Shown: positions 9,305 to 16,913 of the stretch, one piece after another
Numbering within the stretch: position 1 is the first letter of the stretch
Layout: every line of letters begins with the position of its first letter
Assembly (NCBI RefSeq): GCF_045055655.1
Contig: NZ_JBANFI010000001.1
Location: forward strand, 62,001 to 126,000
Reading direction: 5' to 3'
DNA length: 64,000 bases
DNA from: Marinospirillum alkalitolerans
GTDB taxonomy: Bacteria; Pseudomonadota; Gammaproteobacteria; Pseudomonadales; Halomonadaceae
The notes under the pieces: generated by a model
What the model saw: only the letters and a program-made list of their open reading frames with translations
Database searches by the model: none
Told to the model about the DNA's origin: nothing
Translations under genes and position numbers: made by a program

Positions 9305-9820
9305 ATGGCCGTTTTTCGTGTTTATCAGCATAAAACCAAAAAAAACTACCAGGCTGTTCCAGTCGGCTTTAGTGTGGCTGCCTTTTTTGCCAGTTTTTTA
9401 TGGGCGGCCGCCAATAACCTCTGGGGCAAGGCTTTTTTACTGTTTTTTGGCTTTATGGTGATGATCGGTGCCGCTGCTGCGGGAGCCTTGCTCAACTTTC
9501 CGTTACTGGCTTTAAGTGGCTTGGCAGGGATCGCGCTGCTGCCCCTGTGGGCGGGTGTACAGGGTCAATCTTGGGTGTGCGCACGCTTAGAAGCCCAGAA
9601 TTATCAACTGGTCAAACGGATTAACAGCCAAAGCGCGACGCAAGCGATTCAAGCTGCGAAGCGAAGCCATCAAGCCGCCGAAGAGAGGGACGCCCCAGCA
9701 GGTCATAAACCTGCGGCCACCTTTGGGCGAGATTTTCGTGATATACGCGATCGCTCCGCCGCCAATGCCAATCAGCCCCCCCCGAAGGATTTTAATGCCC
9801 GTCCTTGGCGTAAGGGCTAG
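9305..9820 (+). CDS. DUF2628-family membrane protein
   Basis: A 171-residue protein. It starts with the FRVYQHKTKKNYQAVPVGFS segment seen in DUF2628 proteins. Three to four hydrophobic helices follow (about residues 20-110). The second half is a hydrophilic A/Q/R-rich tail (QSATQAIQAAKRSHQAAEERD) that is probably cytoplasmic. Family function is unknown; members are small inner-membrane proteins. The ATG at 9305 has CTGAGG just upstream. It sits alone, 240 bp after ettA. Confidence 0.75.
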   Translation: MAVFRVYQHKTKKNYQAVPVGFSVAAFFASFLWAAANNLWGKAFLLFFGFMVMIGAAAAGALLNFPLLALSGLAGIALLPLWAGVQGQSWVCARLEAQNYQLVKRINSQSATQAIQAAKRSHQAAEERDAPAGHKPAATFGRDFRDIRDRSAANANQPPPKDFNARPWRKG

Positions 9821-9974
9821 GCAGTTCAGGCCTCCTTGCTAATGTATTCAGCACCTATTCATCGCACTGAAGTTGCTCGCTCCTCTTGAACTTCCTTTTT
9901 TTGGCCCCACTAAATGGCCTAACGCTGTTCTTATGCCGCCCTCTTTCTGCCTTTTGCTTTGATAGGACACCCTT

Positions 9975-10823
9975 ATGCATTCTTCCCCCTATATTGTTGA
10001 TATTACCCCCGAAAACTTCCAGCAGGTGATTCTGGAAGGTTCGATGCGCCAACCAGTGTTGATCGATTTTTGGGCTGACTGGTGTGCGCCTTGTAAAGCC
10101 TTGCTCCCTGTTCTGACCAAGTTGACCGAGGAATACAACGGCCAGCTGATTTTGGCAAAGATCAATATTGAGGAGCAGCCAGAGATCGCTGCGCAATTTC
10201 AGGTGCGTAGCGTCCCTACGGTGATTTTGGTCAACCAAGGGCAGTTTATTGATCAGTTCACGGGCGCTAAGCCAGAGAGCGAGATTCGGGCTTTTTTGAA
10301 GCAGCATATTCGTAATCCTGTTGAAGACTTTAAAGCACAGATCAAACAACTGCTCAGCGAAGGCCAACTTGATACCGCCCAAACTCTGCTGGAGCAAGCC
10401 ACCGCGCAGCTACCAGAAGATATGGATCTGAAAATAGATTTAGCGCGGGTTTATTTACAGCAAAATCAAAGTGATGCAGCCCAAGCTCTGCTGATGGCTC
10501 TACCTGATGCAGATCAGCAGCGGCCTGAAGTGAAAGGGTTGATCGCGGGTTTAAAGTTTGCTGAGCAGGCACCGAGTGCCGAGCAGCTGGCGCTGTTGGC
10601 AGACCGAGAAGATAGCGAAGCCCTGTATCTGAAAGCCTTGGCGGCTGTGGTGCAGGCCGACTATGAGCAGGCCATTGACCAGTTGCTCCAACTCTTGCGG
10701 ACAGATCGCAGCTATCAAGAAGGTGTCGCCCACAAAACGCTGCTGGAGGTCTTTGCACTATTAGGCGAGGCGCATCCGCTGGTGATACGGAGTCGACGCC
10801 AGCTTTATACGCTGATGTACTAG
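9975..10823 (+). CDS. cnoX: CnoX-like thioredoxin/TPR chaperedoxin (YbbN family)
   Basis: A 282-residue cytosolic protein with an N-terminal thioredoxin fold (about residues 1-112) and a C-terminal TPR-like helical region (about 115-282), the architecture of CnoX/YbbN, a holdase that passes clients to GroEL and protects them from over-oxidation. The active site is WCAPC (Cys37, Cys40), so both redox cysteines are present; as recalled, E. coli CnoX has SQHC and is redox-inactive. The cis-proline segment RSVPT is present. The ATG at 9975 is preceded by TAGGA. The next promoter starts about 20 bp after its stop, so it is probably transcribed alone. Confidence 0.9.
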   Translation: MHSSPYIVDITPENFQQVILEGSMRQPVLIDFWADWCAPCKALLPVLTKLTEEYNGQLILAKINIEEQPEIAAQFQVRSVPTVILVNQGQFIDQFTGAKPESEIRAFLKQHIRNPVEDFKAQIKQLLSEGQLDTAQTLLEQATAQLPEDMDLKIDLARVYLQQNQSDAAQALLMALPDADQQRPEVKGLIAGLKFAEQAPSAEQLALLADREDSEALYLKALAAVVQADYEQAIDQLLQLLRTDRSYQEGVAHKTLLEVFALLGEAHPLVIRSRRQLYTLMY

Positions 10824-10844
10824 AGGCGCCCGCCAGTCATTGAA

Positions 10845-10858
10845 GTGACATAAATCAA
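10845..10858 (+). promoter_or_regulatory. FNR/ANR-type half-conserved box overlapping a -35
   Basis: GTGACATAAATCAA compared with the TTGATNNNNATCAA consensus: 8 of 10 specified positions match. It overlaps the -35 (GTGACA, 10845-10850) of the promoter for the 41-residue protein. Confidence 0.5.
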
Positions 10859-10873
10859 TTCAGCTGTTATGAT
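10845..10873 (+). promoter_or_regulatory. sigma-70 promoter of the 41-residue membrane protein
   Basis: -35 GTGACA at 10845-10850, exact 17-bp spacer, -10 TATGAT at 10868-10873; transcription predicted from about 10880. Confidence 0.6.
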
Positions 10874-10876
10874 CTC

Positions 10877-10890
10877 TTGATTTAAATCAA
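10877..10890 (+). promoter_or_regulatory. consensus FNR/ANR box at the transcription start
   Basis: TTGATTTAAATCAA is a perfect match to TTGATNNNNATCAA. It covers the predicted start point just downstream of the -10, a position that usually means anaerobic repression of this promoter. Alternatively, the upstream box could activate a start further downstream. Confidence 0.65.
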
Positions 10891-10911
10891 CCTAATGCAA
10901 GAGAGATGACG

Positions 10912-11037
10912 ATGGCTGAATACGATCCTAATTTCCAAGATAGCGCGAGCCCCCTATGGATTCCCGTCGGTTTGGTTGTTTTACTGGCGATGCCAACCCT
11001 CCCGATGGTCATTGGCTGGGCTAAGGTGCTGTTTTAA
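10912..11037 (+). CDS. 41-residue single-span membrane protein
   Basis: Small gene with a clear ribosome binding site (AGAGAGATGACG before ATG), a promoter, FNR-type operators and its own terminator, so it is very probably real. The predicted protein has a short acidic N terminus (MAEYDPNFQDSAS), one hydrophobic helix from about residue 15 to 36 with two prolines (AMPTLPMVI), and a short end WAKVLF. There is no signal-peptidase site, so it is likely an inner-membrane small protein. I do not recognise the family. The oxygen-linked boxes suggest a role with respiratory enzymes, for example as an accessory subunit, but nothing in the sequence proves this. Confidence 0.7.
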   Translation: MAEYDPNFQDSASPLWIPVGLVVLLAMPTLPMVIGWAKVLF

Positions 11038-11077
11038 CAAACAAGCACCGATTGATGACGCGAGCTGCTCCCGTTGA

Positions 11078-11108
11078 ACCCACCTGACTGGTGGGTTTTT
11101 TTGTTTTT
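11078..11108 (+). terminator. rho-independent terminator of the 41-residue gene
   Basis: Stem ACCCACC / GGTGGGT with loop TGACT, followed by a long T run. Confidence 0.9.
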
Positions 11109-11216
11109 TCTGTCACTTTATGTGGCTATACTCCTTTATATTCGGTGTACCTGATGATGACATAACCTTGCTTTGCAGAGGCATCACTGGGTGCGCTCTT
11201 ATCAAGAGGGGGCGGC

Positions 11217-13346
11217 ATGAAGAGTTTTTCTCTGCGCAATAAATTGATTGTGGGTGCTGGTCTGGCCCTATCCTTGTCTTTACTGGCAGTCGTGTTGACC
11301 GGCTGGCTGTCGATGCAAAAAAGTGGCGACCAGGCGATCCACCATTCCGCGCAAGCGCTCAATGCTCGTGTTGAGCAAAACCTGATGGATGCAGCACATC
11401 TGATGGCCGCCGATATGGCGCAGCTGATGAATCGCAGCTTTGATTTACCCCGTGTGCTGAGTCGAGTGGCCTCCAGTACCGCGCTGGGCAATCCTGATGG
11501 TCGCCTCCCTCTTGAACGCGAAGCCTTGATGGACTTGGTTGGAGACGCTTTGGCCGTGAGTCCAAATATAGGCTCTTCGTATATGCACTTTGAGCCGAAT
11601 GGCTATGATGCCAGCGACATTCTCTTTCTTGGTGGGGCTCTGCCTCACTCTTCTGATACGGGTGGGCTGGAGATCTATTGGGTTCGGGAAGGTGATGATC
11701 TGGCTTTCTATCGTACCGAAGACTCAGATTTTAAAATGGATACCAGCCTCAATGATCAGGGGATCAGGGAGTCTGAATGGTACCTCTGTAGCCGTGATCA
11801 CCTACGTCCTTGTCTGATGGACCCCTATCTCTATGAGATCGAAGAAGGCTATGAAGTGCTGCTGACCTCTCTGGTTTATCCCATCATCACCTCTGGCAGT
11901 TTTCGTGGTGTGGCCGGAGTCGATTTGAACCTTCCTGATATTCAACAGCAACTTGTGGCCTTGCAGCAGGATTTTTATCAAGGCGCAGCTGAGATCCATC
12001 TGCTCAGTGATCGCGGTACGCTGGTGGCCAGCAGCCAGTTTGCTGAATCATTAGGGCAGCCTCTACAAGCCGTCAACTCAGAGTTGGCGCGCATTTTTTC
12101 CAGTGCAGAGGTGGGCGTGATTCAGCATCAAGCTGAGCATGTATTGGTGGTGATGCCAATTGAATTTGATACTGTTCCCAATGCATGGCAGGTGGTGATC
12201 CGCCTGCCCAGTCATCTAGCCTATCAAGCCACCAGTGAGCTGCAGAGCTTGTTAGCAGTGGGTCAGCAGCAAACAGCCACCACCATGTTACTGACTGGCG
12301 GCGGCTTATTGTTGATCAGTGTGCTGGTCGTGGCCTTTTGGTTAAAGACCACCTTTCAACCGATGCGTGATATGCAAAGACGTTTTGCTGATTTGGCCGG
12401 TGCGGAGGGAGATCTGACGCATCAATTGCAGGTGAATAACCATGCCGAGTTGATCGGCATGGCAGCCGGTTTCAACCAGTTTACCGCCAAGCTGCGCACA
12501 ATGATTTTAGCCTTGAAGCAGGCCAGCCAAGAGCTGACCCAGCAAACAGAAGTCATGGCAGAAACCTCAGAACATGTCTCGGCGGCGACCAGCGATCAGC
12601 AGAGCGAAATGCAGGGTGTGGCCTCGGCGATGAATCAAATGTCGGCTACCGCGCATGAAGTGGCCCGATTGGCGGCGGAAACGGCAAAAGAAGCCGAAGA
12701 CTCAAATACCGAGCTGCAGCAGGTGCGTGATGTGCTCAGTCATACGGTGACTGAGGTGAAGGAGGTCGGCGAGGATATGCAGAAAATCCAACAGTCGATC
12801 AGCGATGTTGCGCAAAGTAGCGATAATATCAGTGGTATCACGCAGGTCATTCAAGGCATAGCCGAACAAACCAACCTGCTGGCGCTGAATGCCGCGATTG
12901 AGGCCGCACGCGCAGGCGAGCAGGGACGAGGTTTTGCAGTGGTCGCGGATGAAGTGCGTACCTTGGCGGCCCGAACTCAAAGCTCCACTTCAGAGATTAA
13001 TGCCCTGATCGAGACCTTACAGCAGCAGGTACATCATGCAGTGAAGGGGATACAAGCCAGCTCAGAGCGCACCTTAGGCTTGGTAGCGGGTGCTGATCAA
13101 GCCTGGCGGCAGATGGAGCAGCTGGCCACACGGATGGCGGGGATTAACGATAACGTGATTCAAGTGGCGGCAGCAGCAGAAGAGCAGAACCAAGTGAATG
13201 ACGAGATGAACCGTAATATTAATGGAATTGAAAGTGCGACCGAGGTCCTGGCGGCATTGGGTGATGATGTCAAACTCGTCAGTAGTACCATGCATGAAGT
13301 GGTCGAGCACCTTTCGCAAGAACTGAACAAGCTCAAGGTCGATTAG
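11217..13346 (+). CDS. methyl-accepting chemotaxis protein with a dCache-type sensor domain
   Basis: A 709-residue transmembrane chemoreceptor. TM1 lies at about residues 12-32 and a large periplasmic region at ~33-350, whose length and motifs (YMHFEPNGYDASDI, REWY-like RESEWY, GVAGVDLNL) fit a double-Cache sensor. TM2 is at ~355-377, followed by HAMP (FQPMRDMQRRFADLA to AGFNQFTAKLR) and a cytoplasmic signalling coiled coil. The conserved hairpin tip is intact: GIAEQTNLLALNAAIEAARA, then GRGFAVVADEVR. There is no C-terminal pentapeptide for CheR/CheB tethering. The ligand cannot be read from the sequence. The ATG at 11217 follows GGGGGCGGC. It stands alone, convergent with the sulP gene. Confidence 0.95.
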   Translation: MKSFSLRNKLIVGAGLALSLSLLAVVLTGWLSMQKSGDQAIHHSAQALNARVEQNLMDAAHLMAADMAQLMNRSFDLPRVLSRVASSTALGNPDGRLPLEREALMDLVGDALAVSPNIGSSYMHFEPNGYDASDILFLGGALPHSSDTGGLEIYWVREGDDLAFYRTEDSDFKMDTSLNDQGIRESEWYLCSRDHLRPCLMDPYLYEIEEGYEVLLTSLVYPIITSGSFRGVAGVDLNLPDIQQQLVALQQDFYQGAAEIHLLSDRGTLVASSQFAESLGQPLQAVNSELARIFSSAEVGVIQHQAEHVLVVMPIEFDTVPNAWQVVIRLPSHLAYQATSELQSLLAVGQQQTATTMLLTGGGLLLISVLVVAFWLKTTFQPMRDMQRRFADLAGAEGDLTHQLQVNNHAELIGMAAGFNQFTAKLRTMILALKQASQELTQQTEVMAETSEHVSAATSDQQSEMQGVASAMNQMSATAHEVARLAAETAKEAEDSNTELQQVRDVLSHTVTEVKEVGEDMQKIQQSISDVAQSSDNISGITQVIQGIAEQTNLLALNAAIEAARAGEQGRGFAVVADEVRTLAARTQSSTSEINALIETLQQQVHHAVKGIQASSERTLGLVAGADQAWRQMEQLATRMAGINDNVIQVAAAAEEQNQVNDEMNRNINGIESATEVLAALGDDVKLVSSTMHEVVEHLSQELNKLKVD

Positions 13347-13371
13347 AGACAAGCCCCATCCCCCGCTTTGC

Positions 13372-13412
13372 CTCACCCGCCACCTGCTGATCTGAAGCGG
13401 TGGCGGGGTGAG
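13372..13412. terminator. long hairpin between convergent genes
   Basis: CTCACCCGCCACC pairs with GGTGGCGGGGTGAG (one bulged G) around a 14-nt loop. It sits between the stops of the chemoreceptor and the SulP gene and probably ends both transcripts, though neither side has a T run. Confidence 0.5.
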
Positions 13413-13438
13413 TCAGTGAGCAGTCAGTCGATTGCTCA

Positions 13439-15208
13439 TCAGCTGCTTTCAGGCTTGTTGAGCAGGTGCTGCATCGCCTGGTGCTGAGTCAGAAACAGTT
13501 GACCACTGAGCTGAGGCAAGAGCGGGCTGAGTTTCAATCGATCCAGCACTGGCCCCTTGATCTCCGATAAATGCAGCTGAATGGATTGTTCGCCTAAAAG
13601 CTGATTCAGCTGTTCCAACATTTCTACGCCACTGGCATCGATATGGTTAATGCCAGAGCCCATCAGAATCACGTGTTCGACTTCGGGTCGCTTGCTGATT
13701 TCATTGAGCACCCGCTGTTCGACTTCCTGCGCATTGGCAAACATCAGGCTTTCATCAATTCGCAAAGACAGGATCTGCGGATGGAGTTCAACCTGATAGC
13801 GCTCTGTATTACGGTAATGCTCTGTTTCAGGAACTCGCCCCACAATGGCCACATGGGGCTTGGTGTTTTTAGCCAGCCAAGCGCCTAAAGAGGCCAGAAT
13901 ACCCGCCAATAACCCCCACTCCAGACCCAAGAGCAGCACGCCGGCAAAGGTGATCAGCCAAGACCAGGCATCGCTACGGCTATAACGCCAGAACTGCACA
14001 AAGGGCCGCCACTGCACGAGAGAAGAAACCGCGATCAAGATCACGGCAGAGAGTAGAGCTTGAGGCAGGTAATAAAGCCATCCTGTTAAAAAGAGCAGCG
14101 CCAAAGCCATGCCGATTCCGGTCAACAGGCTGGCAACAGGCGTCACGGCTCCTGCATCATAGTTGACCACACTGCGTGATAAGCCACCAGTCACCGGAAA
14201 GCTGGCACTAAAGCCAGCAGCCAGATTCGCCAAGCCCAGCCCCATCAGCTCACGATTGCTATTCACCTGCTGACGGCGTTTGGCAGCAAAGGTGCGTGCA
14301 ATGGCAACAGATTCAGCAAAGCCGATCAGGCTGATCATCAGGGCCAAGGGCAGTAAGAGCAGCAGTTGTTGCGGATCGAGCTGACTAGGCAGAGCCAGAT
14401 CAGGAAATCCCAGTGGCAGCGCACCGACAATCTGGATGCCTTGTTGATCGAGTTGCAAGCTTGCCACGAGCAGTGTGGAGCCAATCAGCAAGAGCATAGG
14501 CGCCATACGCGCGATCAGCTGGGCGCGATCAGCGGCCAGCCCCAGAGCCATGAGCTGCGGCGTCAGAAAACGTCGGCCCCAATAAAGCAGCAGCATACAG
14601 CCTACGCCTAGCAGCAGGGTTGGGCCATGCCATAAGCTGAGGCCCTGATACAAGCTGGCGAGCATCTGCGGCAGTGTGCCGCTGGTGAGCGGGATGCCGG
14701 TCACCCCCTTGAGCTGGCTAATCACAATAATCAGCGCAGAAGCACTGATAAAGCCACTCATCACTGGGTGGCTCAGAAAATTGGCGAGAAAGCCCATGCG
14801 CAGCAGGCTCATCAGCATCAGACAGACGCCGGACATCAGCGCCAAAATAATCGCAAGACTCAGGTATTCACTGGAGCCGGGTGCGGCCAAGGGGCTGAGC
14901 GCACTGAAGGTGAGCAAGGAGGTGATGGCTACGGGGCCAACAGCCAGCACACCGCTTGAGCCGACAAGCGCATAGACGATCGCCGGTAGAATACTGGCAT
15001 AGAGCCCAGTTTGCAGTGGTAAACCGGCCAGCAAGGCATAGGCCAGACTTTGCGGAATCAACAGCAGGCTGACCAGCAGCGCAGCTGTGCTGTCCTGACG
15101 TAAAAGCGCCCAAGAATAGCGCCTGTGTTTGATCAGCCCCCAGAGCCCTTGTTGCATGGCATTGCCCTGAAGCGGGCGCAGCCATGCCTGTTCTGTTTCC
15201 TTCATCAA
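13439..15208 (-). CDS. SulP-family anion transporter with STAS domain
   Basis: A 589-residue inner-membrane SLC26/SulP transporter. The N-terminal signature is present (DSTAALLVSLLLIPQSLAYA, then LPLQTGLYASILP), followed by 10-12 further hydrophobic segments to about residue 430. A cytoplasmic STAS domain (about 445-565) contains ILMGSGINHIDASGVEML. Substrates in the family include sulfate, bicarbonate and other anions. The gene lies 5 bp downstream of the TIGR01244-type gene and is the last of a three-gene operon with a persulfide-dioxygenase-like hydrolase, so export or uptake of an oxidised sulfur anion (sulfite or sulfate) is a reasonable inference. Confidence 0.92.
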   Translation of the reverse strand: MMKETEQAWLRPLQGNAMQQGLWGLIKHRRYSWALLRQDSTAALLVSLLLIPQSLAYALLAGLPLQTGLYASILPAIVYALVGSSGVLAVGPVAITSLLTFSALSPLAAPGSSEYLSLAIILALMSGVCLMLMSLLRMGFLANFLSHPVMSGFISASALIIVISQLKGVTGIPLTSGTLPQMLASLYQGLSLWHGPTLLLGVGCMLLLYWGRRFLTPQLMALGLAADRAQLIARMAPMLLLIGSTLLVASLQLDQQGIQIVGALPLGFPDLALPSQLDPQQLLLLLPLALMISLIGFAESVAIARTFAAKRRQQVNSNRELMGLGLANLAAGFSASFPVTGGLSRSVVNYDAGAVTPVASLLTGIGMALALLFLTGWLYYLPQALLSAVILIAVSSLVQWRPFVQFWRYSRSDAWSWLITFAGVLLLGLEWGLLAGILASLGAWLAKNTKPHVAIVGRVPETEHYRNTERYQVELHPQILSLRIDESLMFANAQEVEQRVLNEISKRPEVEHVILMGSGINHIDASGVEMLEQLNQLLGEQSIQLHLSEIKGPVLDRLKLSPLLPQLSGQLFLTQHQAMQHLLNKPESS

Positions 15209-15213
15209 GGCGC

Positions 15214-15639
15214 TCAGGCCTGATTGTGCGTGAGGCGTTGGAAGAGATCTGGCAGATCAAAACCTGCCTCTTTGAGCTGAGCGACCAGCTCATGCCCAGG
15301 ACGCTGTTGCTGCTGGCTTAAGGCCCATAGGGTGCCACAACGCGCTCCGGTGCGGCAAAAGGCCAGCACTGGCTTGGGTGCAGCGGCATAGAGACGACCA
15401 AACTCTGCGCCCTGCTCATCCGTGACCTGACCAGAAACCACGGGTTGATGTATCCAAGTGGCCCCTAATGCCTCAGCAGTTTCTTGCAGGGCTTGGGTCT
15501 CTGGTTGATCAGCTTCTTCTTGATCGGGGCGATTAAAAATAAAAGTCTGAAAGCCCTGCGCGACCAGCTGGCGTAGGTCTTCGGGTGTCAATTGTCCAGT
15601 GGTCGCGAGATCCGCTTCAATATGGCGTAAGGCAGGCAT
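15214..15639 (-). CDS. TIGR01244-family (DUF442) sulfur transferase/phosphatase-like protein
   Basis: A 141-residue cytoplasmic protein with the dual-specificity-phosphatase fold of the DUF442/TIGR01244 family. The P-loop CRTGARCG is near residue 94 (FCRTGARCGTLW). An N-terminal ...TTGQLTPEDLRQLVAQGF and FNRPDQEEADQP are typical. In other bacteria this domain is fused or adjacent to ETHE1-like metallo-beta-lactamase-fold persulfide dioxygenases, where it is thought to act in sulfide metabolism. Here it lies between such a hydrolase (upstream by 61 bp) and SulP (downstream by 5 bp). The catalytic cysteine is present. Confidence 0.85.
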   Translation of the reverse strand: MPALRHIEADLATTGQLTPEDLRQLVAQGFQTFIFNRPDQEEADQPETQALQETAEALGATWIHQPVVSGQVTDEQGAEFGRLYAAAPKPVLAFCRTGARCGTLWALSQQQQRPGHELVAQLKEAGFDLPDLFQRLTHNQA

Positions 15640-15700
15640 AAAAAACTCCTTTCAGGTTTGGCATAACATAAAAAGGCTCGGCACAAAAAATCGGTGCCCA

Positions 15701-16621
15701 TCAGGTGAGGCAACCATCGGCGGGTGGTGCTGTTGACGCGCCAAGGAGATTCAGTGGCAGCTTTAAATAGCGCACACCATTGGCCTCGGCAGGGGGGAGT
15801 TGCCCAGCACGCATATTGACCTGAACCGAAGGCAGAATCAAACGTGGCATCTTCAGGGTCGCATCCTTCGTTTGGCGCTGTTGCACAAACTCGGCCTCAC
15901 TGACACCCAGATGGACATGTACATTCTGCTGTTTCTGTTCTGCAACGCTGGTTTCATGGCAAAAATAATCACGGCCTGGTGCCTGATAGTCATGGCAGAG
16001 CATCAGCCGCGTTGCATCAGGCAGAGCAAAGATCTTGTGAATCGATTGATAAAGCTGGCGTGCATCACCACCAGGAAAGTCGCAGCGGGCGGTGCCATAA
16101 TCCGGCATAAAGAGCGTATCGCCCACAAAAGCAGCATCCCCAATCAGATAGGTGACGCAAGCGGGGGTATGGCCGGGGGTATGCAGCACCTGAATGCTCA
16201 GCTCACCCAAGGGCAGGCAGTCACCCTCTTCAACCAGCCGATCAAACTGGCTGCCATCGCGGGCGAATTCTGGCTCGGCATGAAAAACATCCGCAAAAAC
16301 CCTCTGCACCTCCGTGATCTTCGCACCAATCACGATCTGTCCACCCAGCTGCTGCTGTAAATAAGGCGCAGCAGAGAGGTGATCCGCGTGCACATGGGTT
16401 TCCAGAATCCATTCGAGTGTCAGTCCTTGCGCTGTGACGGCGGCAATCAGCTGGTCTGCGCTCTGCGTCTGTGTCCGCCCTGATGCAGGATCAAAATCCA
16501 GTACGGAATCAATAATCGCGCAGGCAGAAGAGGCAGGATCACGCACGAGATAGCTGTAAGTGAAGGTGTCCTGATCAAAAAACGGTTGGATAAGCGGGGC
16601 AAGAGGTGCAGGGGTTGACAT
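15701..16621 (-). CDS. metallo-beta-lactamase-fold persulfide dioxygenase-like protein
   Basis: A 306-residue enzyme of the ETHE1/Blh group. Metal-binding motif THVHADHLSA (about residue 75), then HTPGHTPACVTYL with the third metal histidine, and LCHDYQAPGRDY near residue 215 for the last ligands. Members oxidise glutathione persulfide to sulfite or hydrolyse related thioesters. The partner gene downstream encodes the TIGR01244-type domain often found with them, followed by SulP, which supports a role in sulfide detoxification. It is longer than ETHE1 (about 250) because of a C-terminal segment with LKMPRLILPSVQVNMRAGQLP that is also seen in Blh-type proteins. It is first in the operon. Confidence 0.88.
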   Translation of the reverse strand: MSTPAPLAPLIQPFFDQDTFTYSYLVRDPASSACAIIDSVLDFDPASGRTQTQSADQLIAAVTAQGLTLEWILETHVHADHLSAAPYLQQQLGGQIVIGAKITEVQRVFADVFHAEPEFARDGSQFDRLVEEGDCLPLGELSIQVLHTPGHTPACVTYLIGDAAFVGDTLFMPDYGTARCDFPGGDARQLYQSIHKIFALPDATRLMLCHDYQAPGRDYFCHETSVAEQKQQNVHVHLGVSEAEFVQQRQTKDATLKMPRLILPSVQVNMRAGQLPPAEANGVRYLKLPLNLLGASTAPPADGCLT

Positions 16622-16713
16622 AGAAGCTCCTGATGATCAGCGTGAGGATCCAGTCTAACTCAGGTGTGCAGCAAGATAAATAACCGGATCAAAGGTTCTT
16701 ATAACTGAGTTGA

Positions 16714-16742
16714 ATTCTATTTTTCTTGACAGGCTGCGACAA
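16714..16742 (-). promoter_or_regulatory. promoter of the persulfide dioxygenase-TIGR01244-sulP operon
   Basis: Minus strand: -35 TTGTCG, exact 17-bp spacer, -10 TAGAAT, about 95 bp before the hydrolase ATG. Confidence 0.5.
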
Positions 16743-16820
16743 GCTGCCGCCTTGCGATAAGTCAATCTTTTGCGATGATGACGGCGACATGAGCCGTTGC
16801 ATTTTTTCTCTTTTCTGATC

Positions 16821-16834
16821 TTGCCTGACATCAA
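16821..16834 (+). promoter_or_regulatory. weak FNR/ANR-like site upstream of cydA
   Basis: TTGCCTGACATCAA matches 8 of 10 specified positions of TTGATNNNNATCAA and lies 80 bp before the cydA ATG. Cytochrome bd operons are commonly oxygen-regulated, but the match is imperfect. Confidence 0.3.
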
Positions 16835-16913
16835 GAAACGAAAGGAGGCGTGTTTCTATGTTGATACTGATTATTATTTTTAATTGTTGAGCTTCTTTTT
16901 GTGGAGTGAAGCC

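Noticed and set aside
16840..16913. TTGATACTGATTAT near the cydA start as an FNR site
   Set aside because: The right arm does not match ATCAA; only the weaker site at 16821 is listed.
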